Source of the DNA: Membranipora membranacea
Lineage: Eukaryota; Bryozoa; Gymnolaemata; Cheilostomatida; Membraniporidae
NCBI GenBank assembly: GCA_914767715.1
Contig: OU612068.1
Span: forward strand, 6,012,001-6,076,000
Direction: 5' to 3'
DNA: 64,000 bases
Within the stretch, counting starts at the first letter, position 1, and each line of letters starts with the position of its first letter. Below the pieces are notes generated by a model. The model did not search any database and was not told the DNA's origin. It was given only the letters and a program-made list of their open reading frames with translations. Below, in pieces: positions 18,001 through 30,300 of this stretch. A program made the translations under genes and the position numbers.

Positions 18001-21000
18001 TGCTATCAGGGTCATAGACTCTGTCAAATCTGAATAATCTTTTCTGATTTTTGGAGTCTGTGACACAGATGTCTTCCTCTGAGGGGAACGTGAGAGCACA
18101 CTGAACTCTGTCATCCTTACGACATCGAGCAAATACTCGAATATTACCTCTCAACTCTTGAAGCTGTGAATTAGAGGAGCACAGAATGTAATGGGACTCA
18201 AAGATCTTTTTTTTTAAGTAGCAAGAGTCAGATGAAAATTAATTGACTTTGAAACATTACAATACTAGAAGATCTTAGAACTAACCTGATTATAGAGAAT
18301 TTTCCTCTGTAGACATTCTCGTCTGTAAAGAGTTCGTAACTCCTCCATTTCCTCATTTTTAGTTGAAGATTTTAACTCAGTCAGCTTACAAAGCTGTACT
18401 GCAGATCCAACTGCCTGAAATTTCAAATCAAATCAGACGCTTATTAATGAATTAATGCATCAGTATCATTAATGGGGAACTAATGCATCAGTATCAAAAA
18501 TATGTTTCAGTTGTTATGTCCAGGTATAAAATAATATGTCATAAATTGAGTTTAAGGTCTCATTTCATCATGTTGCTAAAACTGAGTATTTCGAGTTTTT
18601 GCAGATGTCATATCTGAACGGGTTTTGTTTTATGTCCACTTGTTTGACGAGAAATGGATTGCTGATGTGATGTGATCGTTATTCCCCTCTAAAATTCAGG
18701 TAAAATAACAAACCTTACCAGAATTTATATCGGAGTGGGGAAATCCAAGTAACAAATATGACCTGATTTGTTTGGTTTTATCCTAGCACTGGTCATTATA
18801 ATACAATGTATCTAGATAGCATAGATTAATTATCCAGGATCTCTGCATCACCTTGTACTTACAGTTTGGAGTAACTTTGCACAGTCACCAAAGCCTTGGT
18901 TGACCTCCATTTTCAGTTTATGATAAGACTGGTGTAGAAGTGAGGCTTTATTAGCCAACTGTTTGACCAGCTGTTTATCAACTGAGCTCTGTGGTAGCAC
19001 AACTGGTTTCGCAGTCTTTGGTCTGTTGTAAGCATCTTCAACCTGCTGTTTCAACCCATCAACCTGTGCAACCCAAGAAGAAAAAAATATTCATGAGAAT
19101 GAGCTAGATTTGGTATCTCTACATTTTAAATTTCCAGCGATATCAACCTTCCAAAACTCAGGCAAGCTGCTTGACAAAAGTTAGCAAGGGTCAGCTATAT
19201 TACGATTCTGAACATGTGGACCAATCAAAGATGAGATATGTGTTCCAACAATCATACCTACGCTTTACGCTGTTCAGGGTCAGATATGGTCCCCTCATCC
19301 ATATAATATATATCAGTGAGCATGACTAAATACTAGGTAGATTTTATACACCTACAGTATTTATAAAGAATTAAAAAATGGTGCTAAGAGACAGACAGGG
19401 CAGTGTATTTTGATGTCTGGTTGTAAAGTCATACCTTTTGTTTAGCTGTGCTAGCTTCCACCTCCAGTTTGGCGACTTTTTCTTGAAGGGCTGAGATTTG
19501 ATATAAAGCTGACTTTTGATCTCTGACAGCTACTGAAGCCTGATCCAGAGCCCTTTGATGATTTGCAGTCTGTTGAGAAAAATATCATAGTACTATTTTA
19601 CAGTATAATCATTATTATCATTTTTTTTATAATAAGAATCATATTATTATTGTAATGCATGGGCGTAAGGGTGCATATTCACTCGCAGACCACTAGCCAA
19701 GGCAAGAATAGCACCTATGATAGAAATACCACTGGTGAAATCAATAAAACTTAAAAGGCCTTATTTATTACCTAATTGTTAGAATTGTTGAAACTTATCG
19801 AAACAATATCAAATATCTATCATGACAAAAGAATAAAATATTTATAATATATATACTGGAACATAACTATGCATGAATCTGTATAATATTGACTCGATAT
19901 CCCTACCATATACTTTAGTTCATGCTCCAAATCTTTAATTCTAGAATCCTTAGATTTGATTAGCTTGTCGTCGAGCGTGTTACGTGGAGTAGCCATAGCC
20001 CTCTGATCTCCGACAATCCTCCGAGTAGTTATACAGTCCTGTACGTCATAGTTACTGGCCCTCAGAGCAGCTAACATGTCATGTTTGTCCTGCCAGCCAG
20101 GCTCTTGATACTGGATTTGGTAAAAACAATAAATAGCAGAGTTTTAAAACTGGAATCACTGGGTATCGTCAGAAGTGTTAAGCACACAAAGCAATCATAT
20201 ATATATTATATATACAAATATATACATTTGTGTCACAAAATGAGGGAATAATGTACAATTATAAATGGCACAGGAAATAGGTTGAATACAAAGCTTAAGA
20301 TAAATTTAACTGATTGCTTATCTCCTGTTCTTTGATCCCTAAAACCACATAATCACCAAGCCCGTTGACTGAGTGTTGAAAGAACAAGAAGCTTGCAGAG
20401 AGTCAGGTGTTCTGCCTTCTCCCAGCCTATCATTCTGAGAAACACTCAGGATCCAAAGACTGACCAGACAACTCAAACCCAATGCACCTCTTGATTCCAT
20501 AATCTATGAATTGAAAAATCTCATTTGGTTCTACCTCGATTTGTGAAAGCAGAGTTTGAACGTATTCAGAGTGTAGCTCCCATGTAATCGGCAGCACGAC
20601 CCATTCTCCGCTGTAATCATCAAAGAATCTATGTACATTTCTTTTTTCTTCAAACATGTAGGTGGGGATAATACCTCTCTGTGGATGTTTGATTTGTCCC
20701 TCCCTGTCATCTCGGTTCTCCTGTCTGGTTCCTTGAGCTGTGGGTGTTTCTCCTTTATTCTGTCAAACATAACACATGAAAACCTACATTTTTTTTTACA
20801 TTTTTCAGAAAATTTAGTTAAGGTCTTCTTCACTATTGTATCAGGGGTCATGATGTTTGCTGGTGTCATATTTAGATATTTCTCCTCCGTATATAGACAT
20901 CTCAGAAATCTATAGTTGCTAAGATGTTATCTTTTTGTAGTGTAAAACTTTTTTCATATTATTTTGCAAGACAAATGATTTGAGATCGAACAGTTTTAAT

Positions 21001-23169
21001 AATCAATAAACTGGAGTAGTAAATAAATCAGAAGAGGAAAAGTGCTCCTTTTCGTACAGGCTTGAAATAGTGCAACTAGTGAATATTAGTGTTGGCTCAT
21101 TAAAGTCACCCCGAACTAGTGAAATTAAACTCTAGCTAACATTTACTCCTAAAGGGTAAAACAAAAATGGACACGTAGCTCACACACACAGAAAATAAGC
21201 AGCACACTCACATCTAGCTATAAGAGTAAGTGTTTAGAAGAGGAAAATTAAGGTGAGTAAACTACACATCCAGTGAGTAAAGTGAGTAAGGTGAGCTGAG
21301 CAGTCTCAGAGAATAAGGTGAGTAAGTTGAGCAGTCACACCAAGATGTTACCATGTGATCTAATCCCGCCTGGCCATATACAATCTGCATCATCGCTGCC
21401 TGTAATATTGTATTGTATGAAGCAATCACGTAGTAACAGGGGAGCCTTTTGGCTACGCGGAAGCATCATAGTATCGAGGAGAAACCCGTCTTGGTCTTGA
21501 TAGCATACCGTGGTAGCAGAATTAATAGTACACATCATGCATGCACTGTCTGCAAGTTTTCTCTCATGGATTCTGTTGCTTGCTTTCAAATAAAATGTTG
21601 TTCACGGTCTGTGAGGAGCAGATCGATGACAGTAATATCCTGCTTCAAATAAAAAAAGTGATCCAAGTATTTAGTTCAGATTGGTGTCCCTTGTCATTTA
21701 CGCATTCAAACAAGGTTTAACATGGTTTTGACTGAATTGTACGTATTTAGTTTTCTTACCTCATCAAGATCAGAGTTTTCTCCTCCTTTTATAACATTCT
21801 CTACCACTAGAAATCCTTCATCATACCACTCTGAAGGGAACGGTGACCATTCCTGGTCAGATTCAACAAAGAAAATAGTTAACAGCAATTGCAGCCCTAA
21901 TATATTGTATGAACTACGATAGTATCATCACTAAAATGGCTGTAGCAGTAAGTTGGGTCTTTATGAGGTTAACAAGTTATTTCAATTAATATTAATTAAA
22001 AACTTTTAGAAAACCTCAATAAATATATAACTGAAATAAATGAATGAAAAAATGAGAAGGAACTACTGAAATAAGACCTATGTTTACATCACTTGATATT
22101 TATAATAACACATGCATTGCGCTGATAAAACTTACACCAGTGTCCCACGAGTTCATGACGAATCTCTCACCAACTTGACACATGCAGGTATAGGCTTCTC
22201 CATTTCTGTGATAAAAAGTCTCAAATACAATCTCATCATCCTGCATAAACAAGGAATATAAATTAGCAAAATGATGATGTTGGAATAAGTAAGTAAAACA
22301 CAGAAAAGTTATTTTCATGACATAAACTAGGCATTATGGTTTTAGGGTGGTGCATATGTCAGATTCGGTGCAATGACTGCTAAACACCAGATAAAGTAAG
22401 CTGTCGCTTTACTGCACTGCCCTTTGAACATGTTACATTTCAGAAGTAGACATATTAACCACATTCTGATCAACTCGGCACGTGATAACAATGATAGTTG
22501 CCTGATAAACGAACAAAAGTCTACAGCTGATATTTCATTAATATAATGTTTAACTGTGCTTAGTTAGCAATGATTTAGGATAAAGAAGCAACATAATAAT
22601 TACATTTGGTGAATTTCTAAACCTTAAATCAACTAAAAAAGCAAGGAATATACGGCTTACCGCGAATCCTCCAGAGTCTGATGATGACTGCTGATGAGAC
22701 ATTGGAGCTTTCTCAGACTTAGAAGCTTCTTTAGATGTGCTAGGCTGGGGGTCATTTTCACTCCAAGGTTGTGGTTTGGGCTTTTGAGAAGTAACTGAGT
22801 CAATTTTCATGCTGCTTTGTGGGGTTTGGGCACTCGTTGGTGGAGCAGAGGGTTCTTCAATAAAAGCAGTGATTTTCCCAAGTGTTATAATTTATTAGCA
22901 ATCATGAATATATTCCGAACTCAACAGGGTATTTCAAAGCAAATCAATATGGAATCAATGTAATAGAATTTTTGAAACACAATGATCATAATTACAACGA
23001 TTCATCCCGTTAATGTCATACCAGTGTGGGAAGATGGTGCTTCTAGCTCTTCAAAACTTCGCGGACCCCTTGCTCTGGGGTTCTGTGCAGGTGTGGGATG
23101 ACGGTTGTGTGGTCCACCATTGTACATGGGGTCTTCTGCTTCACCTTGTGCTGATGCTCCGGAACCCAT
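15097..23169 (-). CDS. kinesin-14 C-terminal motor protein with predicted N-myristoylation (809 aa, 15 exons)
   Basis: Minus-end-directed microtubule motor, KIFC-like. Exons in coding order: 23169-23022, 22854-22661, 22240-22136, 21852-21760, 20759-20535, 20110-19907, 19569-19435, 19063-18863, 18414-18286, 18163-17990, 17584-17387, 16962-16757, 16527-16341, 16010-15915 and 15231-15097 (2430 bases, frame kept throughout). Residues 1-8 are MGSGASAQ, fitting the G2/S6 myristoylation consensus. Residues ~50-114 are Ser/Pro/Gln-rich. Residues ~115-255 hold two Trp-rich segments. Residues ~256-478 are helical and probably coiled coil. The kinesin-14 neck ELRGNIRV is at 481-488. The motor has P-loop GQTGSGKT (560-567), switch I SSRSH (671-675) and switch II DLAGSE (701-706), so catalysis looks intact. 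Odd point: the first motor strand reads VFARCRKDD where the family usually has VxxRxRP. KIFC3 is the closest vertebrate comparison I can suggest, but its N-terminus differs, so I give no symbol. The gene is convergent with NMT. Confidence 0.9.
17755..17938 (-). mobile_element. tRNA-derived SINE in a kinesin intron
   Basis: Read on the minus strand, the element starts with a tRNA-like head. A-box region GGCTCAGTTGGTTAGAGTG is within 17914-17932, and the B box GGATTCAAATCC is at 17870-17881, at tRNA-like spacing. After the head comes an unrelated, GC-richer body of about 100 bases ending near a GGCCGC block. The head cannot be a working tRNA gene because the acceptor stem does not close. Its GC content and internal pol III boxes contrast with the AT-rich intron. 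The 3' boundary and target-site duplication are not clear to me. It lies between the exons ending at 17990 and 17584 and leaves both splice sites intact. Confidence 0.7.
21253..21325 (+). repeat. cluster of GTGAGTAA-type short repeats
   Basis: GTGAGTAA occurs four times in about 73 bases (21253, 21273, 21282 and 21318), with a partial GTGAGCTGAG between. It lies in the kinesin intron 20760-21759 but on the strand opposite to transcription, so these are not donors of that gene. Probably a decayed minisatellite. Confidence 0.45.
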
Positions 23170-24380
23170 GCTGAGATAGTGAGTGTCAAGACATAAACTT
23201 ATCAACCTATCAATTGATAATCAAATGCAACCAGAATCATCATATTATAGCAATATACATGCACAGCACAAGTTTTTCAGCTTTACACAAGAGAACCGGT
23301 CAACACTACAGCTGCTGCTGAGGCAATGGGTGGTACTATGGGAATTCATTGTCATTTTTCAGCCAGCCTATTTTTTAGAGGGCCAAGATGTTAGTGCAGA
23401 TGAACACTAGCCCTCGCCAAATAGAGTCACACATTTGGCAAGGCGAGCACCCTGCCCAAATAAAATTTCAGGTGCGACAAATGGTACGTTTGGTCAAGGT
23501 CACACATATCACATAAATATAATAAATTTGTGTGCGGTGATAGGCACATATAGCAGTGTTGTGGGTGCTGCGGGGCCCCACATGAATGTGTCCGGCCCGC
23601 CACTGGTCTACAACACTGAGTACCTGACATTGTCTTAGCACACGACATGGACTGCACCAACAAATCCGCAATCTACTATTAGTTAGTAATAAAAAGACTA
23701 CTGCCCAGACAGGACTGGACTTTTCTCTAATGCATTGTTCCCTTGTTATAATGATATTGATATAAACTTATTTCTAGTCAAAATGCCACAAATTGTTAAT
23801 AGGATGGAACAAATAACTGACCTAACTCCCTTTATGCTGCCAGTGGGACAGTATATATAGGAGTGTGGCTAAATTTTATTTCTTAATTTTTTTAGGCCAC
23901 TTAATTTGCTGTTAGTTGACAGCACAACCAACTCCTTGCCTCAATTGCTCAGGAATTTTTTGAAAAAGGAAACTGATAGAAAAGTAAAAATTGGATTTGA
24001 TATAACCTCAACAAACATGTTATTGGTCCAAATGTTGCTTAGTAACATGAGAGTCAACTAAAAATGATGTAAAATGTTGTGGGAGTTATTTTCTTTTTGA
24101 ACATAAGGATGCAACTCGCCAACTATAACAAAACAAAGAGTAGACAACCACTTCATACAATTCCTTCCAAGCTCAGTGTCATTATATTTAGCCAAAGTTC
24201 TCAAGCTTTAGATGAGGCCTGTTGTACATCTACCACAATCAACACCGGATATCAAGATTATGTACTAGGTTTGATCAATACAAAATTCTAGAGAGAAACT
24301 TCTTATGAGAAGTGTAGACACTATAAGCAGTCCTATCTTTGACCAAACCCTCCTGCTGGTAGGCTGCTTCACTTTTAACA
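23170..24380. promoter_or_regulatory. divergent region between the kinesin and beta-TrCP genes
   Basis: 1.2 kb separating the kinesin ATG (minus) from the first beta-TrCP coding exon (plus). It must contain the kinesin promoter and probably the beta-TrCP one. A small imperfect hairpin lies around 23413-23449 and a GC-richer patch around 23560-23610; overlapping open frames there look random. No firm promoter element was identified. Confidence 0.4.
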
Positions 24381-27300
24381 ATGTTTCAGGATGCTGATGC
24401 AATGGATACCAGGTCTTTCAATTCTGATGATGAAGGAGGGCTTAATCTCAATGTTACTTCAGTAAGTAGTAGTACAAGTTTAGTAAGTATAATAAATTAA
24501 ATTATTTAAAATTTGTCATTCATGTTTTGAAATCCTAGTTAGTTAGTAAGGTAAAGATAATGTCTAGCCTAGGCTGACTATCCCATGATTCAAATGTACT
24601 AAACCACACTTCTCGTCACCAATCACCCATAGAAATAGCACACATAGACATTATTAATTTAGGCCTACATACATTCTTATTATTATTAATTATTATACCA
24701 TTATTATAATTATTATGACTTGCTGTCACCACCATATCCAAGGAGTAACGTCTGACTTGCAGTCACCAGCTTGTCAGTCTGAGTAATTTTCTGCCATTGT
24801 GTTATTCTTTAAGTTTCTGGCAAATCATCACAGTACAGAAGAGTAGGCCTATTTTGCAAATTATTTCATGGGATTAGGAACGTTCCTTTGCTGTTAGCAA
24901 TCATTTAATAGGCTTTTTCATTGCCAAATGAACTAACCAAATTAAGTATGGTGATGTTCACTCCAATTTAGGCAACTAATGTTGGTTTTTCAAATAAAAC
25001 TTTTATTAAAATTTAAGTAACATAGTTTGGTTTTGAGGTGATCGTTTGACCACAAGGCATCTCGAGGGGCAGTCATAGGTTATACTTTGCCTTTATCGAA
25101 AGGGGTTATACCAACGTACGTCTGTTTGAGGTTCTCCTTTGATCATTGATGCAGACAGAGTGTAAACCTATGCTTGCCAACTATAATATCTAGGCCTATG
25201 ATCACTTGGCTTGGGCAGAATTTATAGGCCTACTGATATATGCAGGATGCCTTGTCATGGGTCAACGATGTACCAAATCATTTATGCTTTGCCAAACAAT
25301 ATAGGTGAATAACCATTCCCTTTCATTGATTATGAATGTTATTTAAACAAGCTGGAAAAGTAATGGTGCTCTTAGGCTTACCAGATTAATTTTTTTTGGA
25401 CAGTTATGCGCATCATTCATTCATCTGTCTGATATTTAGATTTAGAAAAACAAAACAGTGACGCCTAGACACATTGTTGATGACTGGGCCGTGTCGACTT
25501 ATGAGAGACTAGTCCCCTCTTCCATTGGGATTTTAGTCTTTCAATAAGTTGCGAAAAAACCTGTTGCACAGGTTGCATGTAATAAATGGAGATTCTTGAT
25601 CAACTTTTTATTGCTCCTTTATACACGTGAACAATTGGTGCCAATGTGTTGGTGAGACGAACTAGGGAACATCAATCTCCATATCGCCACATAACCAGCA
25701 ACTGATGAGGATAGAACCAAGAATAAAAAGGCAGCTTGGGTAGATTTGAAAGGATTTTGAGAAGAAACTAAAAGGCAGAGGGAAGATTTGTTTCATTTAT
25801 TGCTGAATCTGTATCGGTGTGAATCTGTCAGGGAGGCAACTCACTTGTTGTTGACATTTGATAAAATTGATAATAAACAGATAAATTAATGATTTCAAAT
25901 GTAGTGAAATTTTAGTATATCCACATACAAATATATCTAAGATTCAGGGCGACAATGACATCTTTTGATTGTCAAGCTTTCATCAAAAAGACTTTTTATT
26001 TCCCCTCTCTTTGGGCCACCTGATCTAAAAGGGGGTCGTGATCAATTGTTCCTTCGCCTGATCCACAGCCTTATGATAGTCGGGGACATCTAGCTGCAAA
26101 ATAAGCGATATTTTGTGATTTTTTTCTATGACATCACCCCTAAAATTTTCTGGGATCTCCAAGAGGTCCTATCTGATAGTGTGGGACCTTGAGATGTGTG
26201 TTGATATGTGTGACCACACGCTAGAAGCATCTGGAACACAACCTCTTCTGGTTAGCAACCTGTTACACCAAGCTGTTTTATTGATGAATAATCATATTTA
26301 CTGTGGTGTGATATATGAACAACAGTAGGAACAACTTGGGAGAGCTTAAATACATGGTAGAAATAACTCCCACACGTCATAGGGTTAGCCTGATTCTGCT
26401 GGATCTCTAATATCACAGTCTTAATGGTGTACAACAGCGTTGATGGAGTGGAGTAAGCTAGTGACACCATACCTTTATCATCTCAAGTGTTAATCACAGG
26501 TTGACCAAAATGGCAGTGGGTAGAAAAAGAGAACTCAAGCTGATCTGTAATTTTATTGTCACTTGTGAGAGTAGAAAATACAGACATAACATAGAAAGAA
26601 ATAAGTTATATTATGTTTTGGGAAATCTGATAAAAATTATCTGCCCTGTTTGTGCCTTTGCATCATCTGGACAAAACTGAGCTGAGGTTCATGAGGGAGT
26701 TTCAAAATTGCTATCTATCATCCTTTTAGGACCAGGAGGGGTTTGGTCTAGGAGATTCACTAATGGCTGCTGATGTAGCTTCACCAATCCCATCCTCATC
26801 GAGAATGGACACAGGGATCTCAGGACCAACAGAACAACAGAAGGCTGTGTTTGAAGCAGAGAGGAGGGTAAGATTGGTTTGCTGATGTCATGATGCTATT
26901 TATAATGAAATTGTGAGCACAATTTTGGTTGCCTATTTTTGTCTCTTAATTCATGACAATACAGAAACTGATTGCCACATACAGGCGGTCGCTGTTCTAT
27001 GTTACTTGATGTATGTGGTGTTATACGTCGGGCGGAAAAATCCAACTGACACACACAGCATTGTTGTGAGCAGCTGTGGAAACATACTGTCATAACATGC
27101 TTTGAAAAAATATCTATAACTTACAATTTGGAAATGGCTGAAAGTTCGGAGTGTGCATCAATTTCACTGAGGAAAAGTGGACATGAACCACGTAGGATCA
27201 GACTAAAGCGATACTTGGTTAGAAAACTGGCTCTCCAGAAATTTGGAGAGGTCACTGATAAATCTAAAACAGAACATGAGGATATACCAGAACCCGTATA

Positions 27301-30300
27301 CAGCAGAGTATGTATTTTGCTCTCATGGTGATTTTACCCTGTATAGTCATATAAAGCTCATGATTTCCATACCTTGTATCTTATCTCATAGAATATTACT
27401 AGACTAGTGGAAAGACTTTTAATCAGTGATTGACAATGGATAATAATTTTCTTAATTTCCAATTTGTAATTGGCATTCCGTGACTGATTTATAGTTTTTT
27501 ATGGTCAAACGAGTTTCTTGATTATTTCAGATGGAGCTATGCATACTGCCTTTAATAGGCATGAGTTGTTAGCCAATTAATTGGTTTTTCCACAGATAAT
27601 AGTATTCCTGTTTTTTTTATTTTCAGGCCGATCTGGCAGCTAATGTACAGAGCATACGCAGTATACCTCAAACAGAAAAAATAAGCTTTGACAGCCAACA
27701 ATATGAAACAGAGGCCGATCGGTGTCTCATGGTGTTCAAAAACTGGGAAGAACATCAACAAGTTGACTTTGCTACAAAACTATTATCTAAAATGTGCCAT
27801 TACCAGCATGGTCAAATAAACAGCTACCTCAAACCTATGTTACAACGAGATTTTATCACCGCACTGCCAGGTACACTTTGTAGGCTATGCTTATAACTAC
27901 TGATTGTCTAGGTGTGCAGTGACGGTCAGTAATTGTCAGCGTCACGAGATAATTACCTGGCTTGCTAAATGTCCTTGTCTGCTCTGAGAAAGGCGCTACG
28001 GTGCGACACATACATAATCCTCAATGGGAAATGCTAGTGTGATGCTCTTAATGCTGTTATCAGTGTTCTGATCAGCAGTGGTCATTACCCCTTTGTATTA
28101 TCTGTTATAAGTCTGAATTACCATGTCACCAACATACTAATAGTGACGTTTGGTTTTGAATTTGAAATGACCTGCTGTTATTTGATCAATAATGATGGTT
28201 AGAAAGAGTGCACAACAATGCAAGATTTGACTTTTCCAGCCAGACAAGTCACCACTTGTTGACTTGGCTGAATCCTGTATGTTCTAATGGTCATTATCCC
28301 ATTTACAGTCACACTATTCCTATTTGTGTAGACTCCCTACTGCAAGAAAGCTATATTTTAATCTTGCCAAATGAACCGTAGGACACAATAAACATAAACA
28401 TTTCTGTGTCTGTGAAAAACCTAGTTGCCTTCATCTAGCTAGCTGTTATAACTTGCCAACCATTTATTTTAGTACATATGTTTTATTCATTTTTTATATT
28501 AATGTCTTATCCATCCCAATGTATCAATCATTCTTTGCATTATTACAGAGAAAGGATTGGTGCACGCTGCGGAGAAGATCCTGACATATTTAGACGCTGA
28601 CTCTCTCAGGTCAGCTGAGTTAGTCTGTAAGGAGTGGCACAGGGTCATCTCTGAGGGTATGCTGTGGAAGAAACTGATAGAACACATGGTGAGAACGGAT
28701 GAGCTATGGAGAGGTCTGGCAGAGCGCAGACAGTGGTAAGAACAGCCATGGCTGACTATATAGACTGATGTACCTGAATGTTTTAGGGGGAGTGAACTAC
28801 GATTAGCCTGTGTCACTGGTATAAACCCTCCTTCCCAAAACTCTAAAATCTCTCTAGCTTCCAAAGTGAACCAATATTCTAGAGAATAGCCAACAATGCA
28901 GTTGAGATCCTCTATTGTGTTTAGACAACTCCTTATGCTGCTTGATTAGCCTGGGGGGTCTTTCAATTAGAAAGAGTGATCCTTTACTAAAGCAAGTTAT
29001 CACTATCACATCGCTCAAAATGATCACTCACTTGGTGTTTCAATTAGAGAAAATCGCTCCCAAATCACTCATTCAGAATGTATATAGTTCCATCAAGTGA
29101 CTGAGCGATCTGAAAGCGAGACCCCTAGCAGGTATCGCTTACTCACTGAGTGAGCGATAAGATGGCGATTTTGGCTGTTTCTAATTGAAAGACCCCCCTG
29201 GTCAATTTGAAGAACACACCAATGCTATGTTGTTTAACAAGTGGATGAATATGTAATTTTTTACTGTTACCCTTGAGAACTTAAGTAGTTTTCTGTCATC
29301 AGTTATGCTTTCTTCTGTCATCAACTTTACATAATTGTGAACTTAGTACCCACTTGAAATCTGGAATTCAACGTTGAAGACTACATACATTAAGTATTCA
29401 AGTTCATGTTTCAAAATTTTGCCAAACAGCTTCAACTGGGCTGGGTGAGAGTCACAAACATTTAATTATGTGTTAACGTTGTCTGTTTTGGTTTACAGGA
29501 TTGATACTCTATTCAAGCCAACAAGTCAAGGATATGCACATAAATACTACAGGGAACTTTATCCAAAAATAATTAAGGATATCGAGGTAAAAACTGAATT
29601 CAAAATGATTGTTCAATTTAACTAAATAATTATATTGTCAGCGTATGTATGGCAGTATTGGGAAGTGTTTCAGGTATCAAATCTTGATCCAAACGTCAAC
29701 TTCAATGTCTGATTTTGCCTCACAAGCACGATCAATGCACGTGCGAATTATAGCTCATCTACAAACTCATCTGCAAACTTAGTTTGTTTCCATGTTTATG
29801 CTCACTGTTTATGTCCTTGAAATGTTAAGCGATCTCCCACACCTAATATCGCAACATTCAGCAGTTAACTGACCGTTACCTCTATCCTTCACAACATTTG
29901 AAGCGCAACAAACATATCAAAAATTTCCTAACAATGAAAGCCATATTTAGGCTAAATATCACAAGGCCATATATATGATGCCATCACAGTTCCAGGCTAT
30001 AGTATGATCTGCTGTGTGATGGTGTAACTAAACATTCTCGCCTGACCAGACTCCTCCAACCTCCACACATTATCAAGGAACAATCAGATAATGATTTTGG
30101 AATATTTCAATAAACAGACCACTGACATTGATCTCTTGTAGAGGATAGAGAATAACTGGAGAACAGGCAAACATAGATTAGAAAAGATAGTGTGCAGAAG
30201 TGAGACCAGTAAAGGCGTATACTGCCTTCAGTATGATGAGAGAAAAATAATAAGTGGACTCAGAGATAACTCTATCAAGGTAGGATAACAACTTCATTAA

